A stretch of 36,227 nucleotides of DNA from assembly GCA_009776435.1 (NCBI GenBank), contig WRNU01000003.1:1-36227 (forward strand), given 5' to 3'. Below are positions 9,552 to 22,600 of this stretch, piece by piece. Below the pieces are notes generated by a model. The model did not search any database and was not told the origin of the DNA. It worked only from the letters and a program-made list of their open reading frames with translations. This DNA is from Betaproteobacteria bacterium. GTDB taxonomy: Bacteria; Pseudomonadota; Gammaproteobacteria; Burkholderiales; Rhodocyclaceae. The stretch's first letter is position 1; every line of letters starts with the position of its first letter. The translations under genes were made by a program, and so were the position numbers.

Positions 9552-10339
9552 ACGTTCTGGGCGCGGCCCTGCGCAAACTCGGCGCGATGACCATCGACGG
9601 CGTATGGCGGCTCGGTTTCGCCGCCCGGTTTTTCCTGGCGGTGCTGCGTTATTCCGGGCAGTCGCTCCTGCGACTGCCGCTTACGATCCGCGAGATTTAT
9701 TTCAGCGGCACGCTCTCGCTGCTCATCATCGTGGTGTCAGGGCTGTTCGTGGGGATGGTGCTCGGCTTGCAGGGCTACGACATTCTCCAGCGGTTCGGTT
9801 CGAGCGATGCGCTGGGCATCATGGTGGCCCTGTCGCTTCTGCGCGAGCTTGGGCCGGTCGTGGCGGCGCTTCTCTTTGCCAGTCGGGCCGGGTCGGCGGT
9901 GACGGCGGAAATCGGCCTCATGAAGACTACCGAGCAATTGCAGGCGATGGACATGATGGCGGTCAATCCGCTCGCGCGTGTCGTCGCGCCGCGTTTTTGG
10001 GGCGGGGTGATTTCGATGCCGCTGCTGGCGGCGATATTCTCGGCGATGGGAATCTTCGGCGGCTGGCTGATCGGCGTGATAGCCATCGGGGTGGATGACG
10101 GCGCGTTCTGGTCGCAGATGCGGGCTGCGGTCAGCTTCCGCTACGACGTGATCAACGGCGTCATCAAATCTTTCGTATTCGGCGTGGCGGTGTCGTGGAT
10201 CGCGGTATTCGAAGGTTACGACTGTCAGCCTACGGCTGAAGGGGTGTCGCGGGCAATTACGCGCACCGTGGTGATTTCGGCGCTGGCGATCCTGGCGCTG
10301 GATTTTGTACTGACTTCTTTCATGTTTCGGGGCTTATGA
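9548..10339 (+). CDS. mlaE: Phospholipid ABC transporter permease MlaE
   Basis: [73 protein letters not shown], the MlaE signature; overlaps mlaF. Confidence 0.95.
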   Translation: MNVLGAALRKLGAMTIDGVWRLGFAARFFLAVLRYSGQSLLRLPLTIREIYFSGTLSLLIIVVSGLFVGMVLGLQGYDILQRFGSSDALGIMVALSLLRELGPVVAALLFASRAGSAVTAEIGLMKTTEQLQAMDMMAVNPLARVVAPRFWGGVISMPLLAAIFSAMGIFGGWLIGVIAIGVDDGAFWSQMRAAVSFRYDVINGVIKSFVFGVAVSWIAVFEGYDCQPTAEGVSRAITRTVVISALAILALDFVLTSFMFRGL

Positions 10340-10824
10340 TGAGTCGGACGACACTGGATTTGTGGGTAGGAATATTCGTGGCGCTTGGCATCGCCGCCCT
10401 GGTTTTCCTGGCGGTGAAGGTGGGCAGTTATTCGGACGTGTCGAAGAAGGGTTCGATCTATTCCGTCAAGGCGGTCTTCGATAACATCGGCGGATTGAAA
10501 GTACGCGCGCCGGTCAAGAGCGCGGGCGTGCTGGTGGGCCGGGTTGGAAGCATCAAGCTCGATCGCCAGAATTTTCGCGCCGTCGTGCGGCTCGACATCA
10601 ATGGCCGATACAGTGAATTTCCGGCTGATACGACTGCGTCCATCCTGACTTCGGGTCTGCTCGGCGAGCAGTACGTCGGACTCGATGCGGGCGGAGATGA
10701 GGAAGTTCTCAGGGACGGCGATACTTTGCAATTTACCCAGTCGGCGGTAGTGCTGGAAAAACTCATCGGTCAGTTCATGTTCAACAAGGCCGCCGAGACG
10801 CCAACTCCGTCACCAACGCGTTGA
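10336..10824 (+). CDS. mlaD: MCE-domain phospholipid-binding protein MlaD
   Basis: [24 protein letters not shown]...[35 protein letters not shown]...[17 protein letters not shown]. Confidence 0.94.
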   Translation: MMSRTTLDLWVGIFVALGIAALVFLAVKVGSYSDVSKKGSIYSVKAVFDNIGGLKVRAPVKSAGVLVGRVGSIKLDRQNFRAVVRLDINGRYSEFPADTTASILTSGLLGEQYVGLDAGGDEEVLRDGDTLQFTQSAVVLEKLIGQFMFNKAAETPTPSPTR

Positions 10825-10865
10825 TGCCGACACATGTATACCGATTTACAGCCAAATCGATTCCA

Positions 10866-11606
10866 ATGAAAAACATCGTTCTCCTTTCCGCTACGCTTTT
10901 GCTTGCCGTCGGCTGCGCCAACGCTCCGCCGGAAGATCCGCTGGAGCCATACAACCGCGCCATGTTCTCGTTCAACGAGAAACTGGACAGCGCAGTGATG
11001 AAACCCGTGGCGAAAGCCTACATGAAAGTGACGCCTGAGCTCGTGCGTACCTGGGTGGGCAATTTTTTCGGGAACCTTCAGGACCCGTGGATCGGCATCA
11101 ATAACCTGGCGCAAGGCAAACCCGTCGATGCGATGCACGACTTTGCGCGTTTCGTGTTCAATTCAACCCTGGGGATAGGCGGCCTGCTCGACATCGCTTC
11201 CGAGGCCGGGCTTCCCAAGCATGACGAAGATTTTGGTCAGACCCTGGGGGTGTGGGGGGTCAAGGAAGGCCCCTACGTGGTGCTGCCGTTCTTCGGTCCG
11301 AACACTTTGCGCGACAGCTCCGCGCTTCCGTTGGATGCGATGGCCTCGTCGCCCTGGACATTGCCTCCCGGAAACCCCGTGGTACATGATTCCAAAGTTC
11401 GTTATGGTCTCTCGGGGATGAAATTGGTCAACACCCGCGCGCGTCTGTTGGGGGCCGAACGCATCCTCGATGAAAGTACGTTCGACAAGTACCGTTTTAT
11501 GCGCGATTCCTATTTGCAACTACGTCGTTTCAAGGTGCGTGACGGAAATGTGCCGATTGAATATGATGATTTCGACTCCGACGAGAATGTCGACGAAACC
11601 CCTTGA
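10866..11606 (+). CDS. mlaA: Phospholipid-binding lipoprotein MlaA (VacJ)
   Basis: Lipobox LLAVGC; DPLEPYNRAMFSFNEKLDSAVMKPVAKAY...NFFGNLQDPWIGINNLAQGK...HDEDFGQTLGVWGVKEGPYVVLPFFGPNTLRDS. Confidence 0.94.
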   Translation: MKNIVLLSATLLLAVGCANAPPEDPLEPYNRAMFSFNEKLDSAVMKPVAKAYMKVTPELVRTWVGNFFGNLQDPWIGINNLAQGKPVDAMHDFARFVFNSTLGIGGLLDIASEAGLPKHDEDFGQTLGVWGVKEGPYVVLPFFGPNTLRDSSALPLDAMASSPWTLPPGNPVVHDSKVRYGLSGMKLVNTRARLLGAERILDESTFDKYRFMRDSYLQLRRFKVRDGNVPIEYDDFDSDENVDETP

Positions 11607-11624
11607 GAAACCTGGAGGAAAACG

Positions 11625-12266
11625 ATGACAAAAAGACTGTTTGCCCATTGTTTGTTGATGCTGGCGGCGCTGTTCGCTCCCATTGCGGCTTTTGCCGCAG
11701 GTGAAACGCTGCCTCCCGATGAGTTGGTGCGCAAGGTGACTGATGAAGTGCTGACCATCGTGCGTAGTGACAAGTCGATCCAGGCGGGCGACATGAACAA
11801 GATGCTTGCGCTGGTCGACGAGAAAGTACTGCCACACTTCAACTTTCGGCGGATGACCAGTCTTGCCGTGGGCCAGCACTGGCGCTCCGCCAGTCCGCAA
11901 CAGCAGGAACGTCTCATTGCGGCATTCCGTATCCTGCTCGTGCGCACGTATTCTCACGCGCTCATCGAGTTCCGTGACCAGGCAATCGAAGTCAAACCCC
12001 TGCGGGGCAGTCTCAACGAAAAGAACACCAGAGTGAGCACGGAAGTCAGACAGGCGGGTTCGCAGCAGCCCATCCTCCTCGAATATTCGTTGGAAAAGGG
12101 CGACAAGGGCTGGAAAGTGTTCGATGTCATCGTGGCCGGGATGAGTCTGGTCGTCAATCATCGCAACAGTTTTGCCGATGAGATCAGCGCAAAAGGCATC
12201 GACGGCCTGATTGCCTCGATGGAGGCCAAGAACAAATCGCTGGAAGCGGGGCAGGGCGGCAAATAA
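11625..12266 (+). CDS. mlaC: Phospholipid-binding periplasmic protein MlaC
   Basis: Signal peptide; ETLPPDELVRKVTDEVLTIVR...LVDEKVLPHFNFRRMTSLAVGQHWRSASPQQQERLIAAFRILLVRTY...VFDVIVAGMSLVVNHRNSFADEI. Confidence 0.93.
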   Translation: MTKRLFAHCLLMLAALFAPIAAFAAGETLPPDELVRKVTDEVLTIVRSDKSIQAGDMNKMLALVDEKVLPHFNFRRMTSLAVGQHWRSASPQQQERLIAAFRILLVRTYSHALIEFRDQAIEVKPLRGSLNEKNTRVSTEVRQAGSQQPILLEYSLEKGDKGWKVFDVIVAGMSLVVNHRNSFADEISAKGIDGLIASMEAKNKSLEAGQGGK

Positions 12267-12535
12267 TGACGGACTATTCGGTCGTGGAGCTGAAAGGGGC
12301 GTTGACCCTGGAGACTGTTGCGGCCTGGCTCGGACGCGCCTTGCCTGCCGGGGATCTGGTGTTCGATTTCAGCGGCGTTACCCGTGTGGATTCTTCCGCG
12401 CTTGCGCTCCTGCTGGCCTGGCTGCGGCGATCGAGGGCGCGTGGGCGCGTGGTTGAACTGCGCGCGCCGCCGGAATCCCTGCTGGCGCTTGCCCGACTCT
12501 ACGGCGTCGATGCCCTGTTGCCGCTTGCGGCCTGA
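12266..12535 (+). CDS. mlaB: STAS-domain protein MlaB
   Basis: VVELKGALTLETVAAWLGRALPAGDLVFDFSGVTRVDSSALALLLAWLRRSRARG; directly follows mlaC. Confidence 0.88.
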   Translation: MTDYSVVELKGALTLETVAAWLGRALPAGDLVFDFSGVTRVDSSALALLLAWLRRSRARGRVVELRAPPESLLALARLYGVDALLPLAA

Positions 12536-12536
12536 T

Positions 12537-13454
12537 ATGACGCGCTCTCCTGCGATTCGCGTTGCCGCCCTGACCAAGCGTTACGGCAGTCTCCAGGCGC
12601 TTGCCGGCATCGACCTCGAAATCGCGCGAGGGGAGTTCTTCGGCTTGCTCGGCCCGAACGGCGCGGGCAAGACCACACTGATCTCGGCGCTTGCCGGGTT
12701 GGTGCGCGCCGATGGCGGCACGCTTGAAGTCATGGGTCACGACGTTGTCGCCGACCCCCACAACGCCCGGCTCAAGCTCGGCGTGGTTCCGCAGGAACTG
12801 GTGTTCGACCCATTTTTTTCCGTGCGCGAAGTGCTCAAGTTTCAGTCCGGCTATTACGGCATTCGCGGCAACGACGACTGGATCGACGAGATTCTTTCCC
12901 GTCTCGACCTGTTGAGCAAGGCCGACACCAATATGCGCACCCTCTCCGGGGGCATGAAACGTCGGGTGCTTGTGGCGCAGGCGTTGGTGCATCGCCCGCC
13001 GGTGATCGTGCTGGACGAGCCGACCGCAGGGGTGGATGTCGAACTGCGGCAGGGCTTGTGGGAGTTCGTGAAGCAACTCAACGCCGACGGTCACACCGTC
13101 GTGCTCACCACGCACTACCTCGAAGAAGCCGAGGCGTTGTGTGGGCGCATTGCCATGATGAAGGCCGGGCGCATCGTGGCGCTCGACACCACCGCCAACC
13201 TGATTTCCCGCTTTTCCACCCGCAACTTCCGGGTGAAGGTGGAACGGCCCGACGTGGCGAAGGCGCTCGGCGAGACGGTGTCAGGGGACTGTGTAGCCTT
13301 CGGCATCGACGCCGCAGCCTCGGGAGGAAAGGGAATGGAGGCGCTGGAGGCGCTGCTTGCCCGTCTGCGCGAAGCCGGGGCGGGCGTATGCGGAGTCTCC
13401 GTTGACGAACCCGATCTCGAACAGGTGTTTGTGGAGGTGATGCGCCATGCCTGA
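12537..13454 (+). CDS. ABC transporter ATP-binding protein (YadG-like)
   Basis: MTRSPAIRVAALTKRYGSLQALAGIDLEIARGEFFGLLGPNGAGKTTLIS...LSGGMKRRVLVAQALVHRPPVIVLDEPTAGVD. Confidence 0.92.
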   Translation: MTRSPAIRVAALTKRYGSLQALAGIDLEIARGEFFGLLGPNGAGKTTLISALAGLVRADGGTLEVMGHDVVADPHNARLKLGVVPQELVFDPFFSVREVLKFQSGYYGIRGNDDWIDEILSRLDLLSKADTNMRTLSGGMKRRVLVAQALVHRPPVIVLDEPTAGVDVELRQGLWEFVKQLNADGHTVVLTTHYLEEAEALCGRIAMMKAGRIVALDTTANLISRFSTRNFRVKVERPDVAKALGETVSGDCVAFGIDAAASGGKGMEALEALLARLREAGAGVCGVSVDEPDLEQVFVEVMRHA

Positions 13455-14247
13455 TGCCGAATCCTTGCCCGGAACGTTTCGCGCGTCGCGCTTCGTCGGG
13501 TTTCGCACCCTGTTTGCCAAGGAAGTGCTGCGCTTCAGTAAGGTCGGGTTTCAGACCGTGGCCGCGCCCGTGCTCAGTGCGTTGCTTTATCTGCTGATTT
13601 TTTCCCATGTGCTCGACCGCCATGCCACCGTGTATGGTGATGTGCCCTACATCGCCTTCCTCGTGCCGGGACTCGTCATGATGTCGCTGTTGCAGAACGC
13701 CTTTGCCAACAGTTCGTCCTCGCTGATTCAGAGCAAGGTCACCGGCAACATCATTTTCGTGCTGCTGCCGCCGATCTCCTGTCGCGTCTTTTATGCCGCC
13801 TACGTGTTGGCAGCCGTGCTTCGTGGCCTGCTCGTCGCCGTCGGGGTGGGGCTGATGTCGATGTTTTTCGTCGATCTGCCGCTTGCGCAACCGGCCTGGG
13901 TGTTCGCCTTCAGTATTCTCGGCGGCGCGTTGCTTGCCACGTTCGGCATCATCGCCGGGATCTGGGCGGAGAAGTTCGACCAGCTTGCCGCCTTCCAGAA
14001 CTTCCTCATCATGCCGCTCACCATGCTTTCGGGCGTGTTCTATTCGATTCATTCCCTGCCGCCCCTGTGGCAGAAAATTTCTCATGCCAACCCGTTTTTC
14101 TACATGATCGACGGTTTTCGATACGGTTTTTTCGGCCAGTCCGATACCTCGCCCTGGCTGAGTTTCGCCGTGGTCGGCGCCTGTTTCGTGGCGCTTGCCG
14201 CGCTCACGCTGATGATGCTCGAACGGGGTTACAAATTACGTGGCTGA
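13447..14247 (+). CDS. ABC-2 type transporter permease (YadH-like)
   Basis: Overlaps the ATPase gene; VPYIAFLVPGLVMMSLLQNAFANSSSSLIQSKVTGNIIFVLLPPIS...MPLTMLSGVFYSIHSLPPLWQKISHANPFFYMIDGFRYGFFG. Confidence 0.92.
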   Translation: MPDAESLPGTFRASRFVGFRTLFAKEVLRFSKVGFQTVAAPVLSALLYLLIFSHVLDRHATVYGDVPYIAFLVPGLVMMSLLQNAFANSSSSLIQSKVTGNIIFVLLPPISCRVFYAAYVLAAVLRGLLVAVGVGLMSMFFVDLPLAQPAWVFAFSILGGALLATFGIIAGIWAEKFDQLAAFQNFLIMPLTMLSGVFYSIHSLPPLWQKISHANPFFYMIDGFRYGFFGQSDTSPWLSFAVVGACFVALAALTLMMLERGYKLRG

Positions 14248-14268
14248 ACAATCGCTCTAAAAGGATAG

Positions 14269-15528
<1,260 letters not shown>

Positions 15529-15642
15529 ATAATTCTCCTTGTACGTGAATTCCCTCGTAAGTAATTACCCTAGACGGGCTGCCGTTCGCCCGGAAAATAG
15601 GTATCATGCCGCGCTGCGATTATCGTCCCCACGAGGCAGACC

Positions 15643-16425
15643 GTGTTTCACGAAACCATCCTCATCCAGACCGGACTGGCCGACAGACCCCGGAAAAGCC
15701 GATGGCCGGCCCGTCTTGACCTGTTGCAAGGCGCCACTGGCCTTTTCCTTGCGCTCTTCATGTGGCTGCACATGTTTTTCGTCGCCTCCATCCTCCTGGG
15801 TGAGACGGCCATGTGGACGATTGCCAAATTCTTCGAGGGCTATTTCATCTTCGGCAAAGCTTACCCGTGGCTGGTGTCCTGCGTCGTCGGTTTCGTCGCG
15901 CTGATGCTTGTCGTCCATGCGCTCCTGGCGGTGCGCAAGTTCCCGATCAGTTTCCAGCAGTGGCGCACCGTCCGCGCGCACGCCAAAGCGATGCGGCACG
16001 GGGATTCCACCATGTGGTTATGGCAGGTCTACACCGGGTTCCTGATGTTTTTCCTCGCCTCGGCACATCTTTACCAGATGTTTTTCTGGCCGCAGGACAT
16101 CAACCCTTACCTTTCGGCTGCCCGCTTCTGGAGCGACGGCTTGTGGCCGTTCTACCTCGTCCTGCTGCTGTCAGTGGAGTTGCACGCCGGTATCGGCCTG
16201 TACCGGCTGGCGGTCAAGTGGGGCTGGCCGAATGCGTCTCGCCAGACCCTCCAGAAAGTGAAATGGACGTTGACCGGATTTTTCCTGGTGTTGGGTCTGG
16301 TGACCTTGGCCGCATACATGAAAATCGGTTATGAGTTGCGTGACCAGGGTCGCGTGGAATATACGCCGGAATGGGTTGTGAAGAAGCAGGAAGGCGCACA
16401 TCGGAATCAGGGAGACGGGCAATGA
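15643..16425 (+). CDS. frdC: Fumarate reductase cytochrome b subunit (Wolinella-type, di-heme)
   Basis: [35 protein letters not shown]...[10 protein letters not shown]...[20 protein letters not shown]...[18 protein letters not shown]; upstream of frdA and frdB. Confidence 0.92.
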   Translation: MFHETILIQTGLADRPRKSRWPARLDLLQGATGLFLALFMWLHMFFVASILLGETAMWTIAKFFEGYFIFGKAYPWLVSCVVGFVALMLVVHALLAVRKFPISFQQWRTVRAHAKAMRHGDSTMWLWQVYTGFLMFFLASAHLYQMFFWPQDINPYLSAARFWSDGLWPFYLVLLLSVELHAGIGLYRLAVKWGWPNASRQTLQKVKWTLTGFFLVLGLVTLAAYMKIGYELRDQGRVEYTPEWVVKKQEGAHRNQGDGQ

Positions 16426-18413
16426 AAACGGTCATGACCGATGTGCTGGTGATAGGCGGTGGCCTGGCCGGATTGCGGATTGCCATTGCAGCAAAGAAGC
16501 GTGGACACGAGGCCGTGGTGCTCTCACTCGTCCCGCCCAAGCGGTCGCACTCCTCTGCCGCACAGGGCGGAATGCAGGCTTCGCTCGCCAACGTCACCAA
16601 GGGCGTGGGCGACAACGAGGACATCCACTTCGAGGATACGGTGCGCGGCAGTGACTGGGGCGCGGATCAGGTCGTGGCGCGCATGTTCGTCAACACCGCC
16701 CCCAAGGCGGCGCGCGAGCTTGCGGCCTGGGGTACGCCCTGGAGCCGGGTGCGCGGCGGCGATCACAATGTCATCATCAATGAGCAGAAAGTCACCCTCA
16801 CCGAGCGAATGGAGGCGCACGGCCTGATCGCGCAGCGTGACTTCGGCGGAACCAAGAAGTGGCGCACCTGCTACGTGGCGGACGGAACCGGACACGCCAT
16901 GTTGTATACCACCAGTAATCAGGCTATCCGCCGTGGCGTCGAGGTGCATGAACGTACCGAGGCAATAGCGCTGATCCATGATGGGGGGCGCTGTTACGGC
17001 GCGGTGGTGCGTGACCTTGTCACCGGAGAGTTGATCGCCTATCTTGCCAAGGCCACGGCGATTGCCGCTGGCGGCGCGGGGCGTATCTACAGCGCCACGA
17101 CCAGCGCGATGATCTGCGAAGGCATGGGGCACGGGTTGGCGCTGGAAACCGGAGTCACGCCCCTGGGCAACATGGAGGCCGTGCAGTTTCACCCTACCGG
17201 CATCGTTCCGACAGGCATTCTCGTCACCGAAGGTTGTCGGGGAGACGGCGGACTGCTGCGGGATGTGGATGGCGAACGCTTCATGCCGCATTACGAGCCG
17301 GAAAAGAAGGAACTCGCCTCGCGCGATGTCGTTTCCCGCCGTATGGAAGAGCATATCCGCAGCGGCAAGGGCGTGCCTTCGCGTTTCGGGCAGCACTTGT
17401 GGCTGGACATCACCCTGTTGGGCCGTCATCACATCGAGCACAACCTGCGCGAAGTGAAGGAAATCTGCCAGTACTTCCTCGGCATCGACCCCGCCGAGAA
17501 GTGGATTCCCGTGCGTCCGACGCAACACTATACGATGGGGGGCGTGCGTACCGACCATACCGGTCAGTCGCCCTGGCTCAAAGGGCTGTTTGCGGCGGGC
17601 GAGGGGGCTTGTTGGGATTTGCACGGCTTCAACCGGCTCGGTGGCAATTCCGTGGCCGAAACCGTGGTGGCGGGTATGATCGTCGGCGAATTCATCGCCG
17701 ATTTCTGCGACAAACCGGAAAATGGCGAGCCGTTCCCGCTCACGCTCGCGCGTGAATTCGTGCAGCGCGAAGAGGCCAAACTCGCGGCCATTCTCGACGG
17801 CGGTGGAAGCGAAAACGCGTACAGGATTCGCGCCGAGATGCAGGAGGTCATGACTCGCCATGTCGGTATTTTCCGGCAGGGCGACGAACTGCTCGCCGGC
17901 GTTGCGCACTTGCAACGCCTGCTGGAACAGAGCGCCAGAATCGGCGCTTCCAGAAAATCGCGTGCGGCCAATCCCGAATTGATGGTTGCCTACCGCGTTC
18001 GGCGCATGCTCAAAGTGGCGCTGACCATCGCGCATGGCGCTTACCTGCGTACCGAGAGCCGGGGCGCGCATTTTCGCGAAGATTTTCCCCGGCGAAACGA
18101 TCAGGAATGGCTCAAACGCTCGCTGGCCTTCTGGCCGGACGAGTCGACCAACCTGCCGCGTTTCGAGTACGAACCGCTCGATGTCATGCAGATGGAACTG
18201 CCGCCAGGGTGGCGGGGTTATGGCGCGAAAGACTACATCGACCATCCGGACACGCCGCGTCGGCAGCAGGAGGTGGATGCCCTCCGCAGTCAGATGGAGG
18301 GCCAGGATCGCTTCGCCGTCCAGGAAGCCCTCATGCCTTATGCCGATAAATTGCCTGCTTCGCTTGCGGGCCGTAACGAACGGCTCGATGAGCCTCTGGA
18401 GAATGCGCAATGA
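16422..18413 (+). CDS. frdA: Fumarate reductase flavoprotein subunit
   Basis: [101 protein letters not shown]. Confidence 0.96.
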   Translation: MKTVMTDVLVIGGGLAGLRIAIAAKKRGHEAVVLSLVPPKRSHSSAAQGGMQASLANVTKGVGDNEDIHFEDTVRGSDWGADQVVARMFVNTAPKAARELAAWGTPWSRVRGGDHNVIINEQKVTLTERMEAHGLIAQRDFGGTKKWRTCYVADGTGHAMLYTTSNQAIRRGVEVHERTEAIALIHDGGRCYGAVVRDLVTGELIAYLAKATAIAAGGAGRIYSATTSAMICEGMGHGLALETGVTPLGNMEAVQFHPTGIVPTGILVTEGCRGDGGLLRDVDGERFMPHYEPEKKELASRDVVSRRMEEHIRSGKGVPSRFGQHLWLDITLLGRHHIEHNLREVKEICQYFLGIDPAEKWIPVRPTQHYTMGGVRTDHTGQSPWLKGLFAAGEGACWDLHGFNRLGGNSVAETVVAGMIVGEFIADFCDKPENGEPFPLTLAREFVQREEAKLAAILDGGGSENAYRIRAEMQEVMTRHVGIFRQGDELLAGVAHLQRLLEQSARIGASRKSRAANPELMVAYRVRRMLKVALTIAHGAYLRTESRGAHFREDFPRRNDQEWLKRSLAFWPDESTNLPRFEYEPLDVMQMELPPGWRGYGAKDYIDHPDTPRRQQEVDALRSQMEGQDRFAVQEALMPYADKLPASLAGRNERLDEPLENAQ

Positions 18414-19219
18414 GCGCCATCGACAACAACACCGACACCGCTCAAAGGCCCCGACAACGTCGGCTCCTGCGTATCAACATCCTGCGCTACGACCCGAGGG
18501 ACCCCGATACGAAGCCGCGCATGCAGGAATACCGGATCGAAGAAGCCGAGAGCATGACGCTTTTCATCGCGCTGAACGAAATCCGCGAGCACCAGGAGCC
18601 GGGTCTGCTGTTCGACTTTGTTTGTCGCGCCGGGATTTGCGGCAGTTGCGCGATGATGGTCAATGGCCGTCCGCTACTGGCTTGCCGCGTGCTGACTCGC
18701 GACCTGCCCGATGAGATCACGCTCGCGCCGCTGCCGTTCTTCGAGTTGATCGGCGATCTTTCGGTTAACGTCGGCAAATGGATGCGCGGCATGAGCGAAC
18801 GCCTGCAAACCTGGCTGCACGAGCGGGAGGGCGAGGTCGACATTTGCCGCATCGAAGAGCGCATGGACCCCGATCTCGCCGAGCAAATCTACGAGCTGGA
18901 TCGCTGCATCGAATGCGGCTGCTGTGTCGCCGCCTGTGGAACGGCGCAGATGCGCAAGGACTTCGTCGGCGCGATCGGCATGAACAAGATTGCGCGTTTC
19001 CGGCTCGATCCGCGCGATGCCCGCACGGACGACGATTATTACGAACTGATCGGCGACGATACCGGCGTATTCGGCTGCATGTCGCTGCTTGCCTGCCAGG
19101 ACGTTTGCCCCAAGTCGTTACCGCTGCAAACGCAGATCGCGTTCCTGCGCAGAAAGATGGCAACACAGGGGTTGGAAGAGGTTCCTCTCTTGAGCCGATT
19201 TATCTCCAGCACGTGCTGA
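18410..19219 (+). CDS. frdB: Fumarate reductase iron-sulfur subunit
   Basis: [29 protein letters not shown] plus [19 protein letters not shown] and [17 protein letters not shown]. Confidence 0.95.
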   Translation: MSAIDNNTDTAQRPRQRRLLRINILRYDPRDPDTKPRMQEYRIEEAESMTLFIALNEIREHQEPGLLFDFVCRAGICGSCAMMVNGRPLLACRVLTRDLPDEITLAPLPFFELIGDLSVNVGKWMRGMSERLQTWLHEREGEVDICRIEERMDPDLAEQIYELDRCIECGCCVAACGTAQMRKDFVGAIGMNKIARFRLDPRDARTDDDYYELIGDDTGVFGCMSLLACQDVCPKSLPLQTQIAFLRRKMATQGLEEVPLLSRFISSTC

Positions 19220-19619
19220 GGTCCCCATCGGCGTCCTTCTGCCCGGCCTGATTGAGGGTGAGGGTGCCGCATGCGTAGGGGTCACTGCTGGCTTGCACGC
19301 CCTGGGGCGCTGCACTGAGAAGATAGGTTCGCGCTGCCTGATTTGTCAGGCTGAAGACATAGTGCCCCGTCAGATCGTTTCTGCACTGCGTTGCCGGCAG
19401 GACGGAGTCGTTTCCGTTCGTATCCTTGGCATAACTCATGTTTACGGTATGAAATCGCTCCATCGACTGTGACAATTCCAGCAGACAGGCCGCCGCCGTC
19501 GCCCGACGGGTTTTTATCATGTACGACTGATAGCTTGGCACCGCGATGAGGGCGAGAATGGAGACGACCACGAGAGCGATCATCAACTCCAGCAGCGTGA
19601 ACCCCTTCTGCGTGTTCAT
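19200..19619 (-). CDS. Type IV pilin, PilE-like
   Basis: [64 protein letters not shown]: class III prepilin signal (G/FTLLE) with PilE family body and two C-terminal Cys. SD aagga overlaps the stop of the upstream pilY1. Confidence 0.9.
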   Translation of the reverse strand: MNTQKGFTLLELMIALVVVSILALIAVPSYQSYMIKTRRATAAACLLELSQSMERFHTVNMSYAKDTNGNDSVLPATQCRNDLTGHYVFSLTNQAARTYLLSAAPQGVQASSDPYACGTLTLNQAGQKDADGDLSTCWR

Positions 19620-19629
19620 GAATAATCCT

Positions 19630-22600
19630 TCAGTTGGTGATGATTTCGCGCCAGGATATCCGGCCCCTCAAGGAAGCACCTGTTATAACAGGGGGGGGGT
19701 TGCTGGATATGCCGAATGTGGCACAGTTGTTCGAATCCAGTCCGCAGACAACCAACTGACCGTTGACTATTTTGGGTTGTCCGGGACTGCCGTCGATCAA
19801 TTTGCCGATTTCGATGCCTGAGAGGTTATTCCCGCCATAGGTGTCGTTAACATCGAATTGCCCGTCGCCGTTGAGGTCGAGAAAGACGTAGTTCAGCGCG
19901 TTGCCGGTTTTGGCATCAACGAAGTAGAGCCAACCGGAGCCTTTTGGGCTGCATGGGTCGCTGTCGGTGGGCGGGATGATGGTGGTAAATATGATGACGC
20001 CCTCGAAGATGATCGGCGTACTGATGACCCGTTCACCTTTGACTTCCAGGGGGATGTACCAGCCGTTGTTCATGTTGGTGTGGGTTGCCAGCGGGGTGAT
20101 GGCTTTTACCGGGACGCCCCCGAGGAGGCTTGTTGCGCCGAAAACGCGCCGTTCCAGGTCGCCAGGCGTGAGCGTAGAACCGTCGTCAACCAGACCGTAC
20201 AGGTTTTGCTGTTCCACGGTACTCTTGTCGGATATGCTGAGATAGCGTCCGGTTCCGAAGTAGACGAAAGGTTTTCTGCTCCCGGAGTCGACTCTGAACG
20301 TTGCCGTTGCGGGCTTTGCGGTGATCGGCTGATTCACGCCCGCATCGAGCAATCGGGTAAATGTGCCGGGGTTTTGAGTCAGGTCGAATTTCCACATCCT
20401 GCCGAGCAGATCGCCCGCGTAGGCCGATACCTGCGTGCCATCTGCTTTGATATCGGGCGCAGCAAGACCGTTGTCGAGTTCATCCGATACTTTGATGAAC
20501 GTTGCGCTACCGTCAAGGATATTCACTACGCCCAGGGCAGCCTTGTTATAGCAACTGTTGTAACCGTTACCAAAGATGGCGCTGGGCTTGCCGTCGATTT
20601 CGGCGTAAGCCAGGGAACCGATGACATTGCCCAGGTAGCCCGCCGGGTCGAAATCGGAATGGGAGCAGGTCTGGAGGCCGTTGAGTTCCCACTTGACATG
20701 ATTCGCCTGGAAATTCTCCGGGTTGCTTACGTCGAGTCCGTATAGCCCTTTGCCGCCGCGCCCGAGCGCGCCGACCAGAAGATACTGCTCCGGTGTCTGG
20801 GTCGGCGTCGTTACCAGGATTTCGCCATCAACGAAGAAACTGTGGCTGTTGGTGTGTTCGGCCAGCTTCGGGATCAGCATTGACGGAATATAGGCGAACT
20901 GCTCCGTGCCGGTGTCGGCATTGAAAGCGTGCAGCATACCGTCATTCGCGCCCAGGAAAATCGTCTTCCTGCTTCCGGTGTATTTGATGAAAACCGGCGT
21001 ATTGTGCGGACTGTCGGCAAGCGGGGCGCGGTTTGAGGCGGCACGGTAGCGGGAACGGAACTGGCCGGGATCCGGGCCTTCATTTGCGTTGCTTCCCCGG
21101 ATGTAGTCCAGGACTTTCTGGCCTTCGAGCGACTGGCTTGCGCCTCTCAGGGCGAGTTGGTGTGAGCTGTCCAGGTTGGCCCACACGAAGGAGACTCCGT
21201 TGCCGTTGCTGTTGCGGGTGAAAATATTTCGCTCGGCGGGCGAAGGCATCTGTTCCGAGGCAAACCAGACTTCCTCTTCAAGCCCGGTTTTTGAATTGAT
21301 TTTTTGGGCGACGAGATCTCCTTGCCAGTCGTCGGGGTTGAAGTGCGTTTTATAGAGAAAGACATCGCCCAGGATCGGCATGGGTTGGGAAGTGCTGGCG
21401 GCCAGGTTGCCCGAGGAGGTTTTTTGCTTGCTGAGGACGGAATTGATGATGGACGACATGCCATGAAAGAATTCATCGGGGTCGCCAGCCGAGAAAAAGT
21501 CCCCGTGCCCATTCACGGCGGCGTGCAGCAAGTCGTCGATCTTCGCGGTGCTGCTGATGAAAGGATTGGGTTCGGACCAAGCCGTGAGATTGACTGAAGG
21601 GTCGATGATGGCCCTGAAAGCCTTGTTCTTATCGACGCTACCCGCCACCCCCAGGCCGATGGTGAAGGTCGTCATGTGCTGATACTCGGCGTTGTTGCGG
21701 TACTTGTCTGGCGCCTCGGGGGCAGGGGTCTTGGGAACCCTGTTGGGAATCGAGGAGGGCACGAGTTTTTTGTTCCAGTAGTACCAGGCGACATCGGCCA
21801 GTGTGTTGGCGTAGTTGTCCCGGAACGGAAAGGGGGCGTTGCCGTCCACGTTGACGTCAGCGATATCAGGGTTGGAGGCGGGATAGCTGTTCCAGTTGCC
21901 GTCTGTCATCAGAATGGTAAAACTCTTGCGGCATGCAGCGGCTTTTTCCGTGTCGCTCGTCCCCGGTCTGGTGGGATCGTCTGCCCAGGGGCCAAGGTTG
22001 CTGGAGCCGTCCGGTCTGTCGTTGCTGTCTGATCGGTCGAAGTAGCGTCCGGCTTGATCCAGCGCCCTCCTGAGCGGCGTGCTGCCTCCCTCATTTTCTG
22101 CGCGAGGAATCGAACTGACAAAAACGGGCTCGTTTCTCATGGCCGCCGGCTGGACTTTGTATAACCAGTCCAAGAACTGTTTTTTCCGCGCCTGATCGAA
22201 TGTCCGTACGCCCTCTATGAGGGTGTTGACATTCCTTCCGTCTATGTCGGCACTACTATTTTTGTTGATGAGTCCCCATCCTACGCGAACGCTGGAATCG
22301 AGCTTCTCGAAAGCCCGGCCAATGCCTGCCTTGGATGCTTGATTCCGTGTGCGGTAATAGGCATACCAATTGGCAAAATTCTGCTTCTCCTCATCGGTCG
22401 TGATGAAGCGTTGCACACACAGGTCGGCGTCGTAATTGTTGGAGTCCGATGAGGCGAAAGGATAATTTTTCCAGGCGCTGGGTGAACAGACGTAATAGCT
22501 GGCTCGGCCGGCTGGAGCATCGGGGAGAAATTCAGTACTTTCGTCCGTGTCGAAATTTCCACTAATTCTGCCAAACGGAATAACACCGAAAAGCATGCTC

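Noticed and set aside
16524-18410. 628-aa minus-strand ORF opposite frdA
   Set aside because: Mirror ORF caused by the codon bias of frdA; no domain signature.
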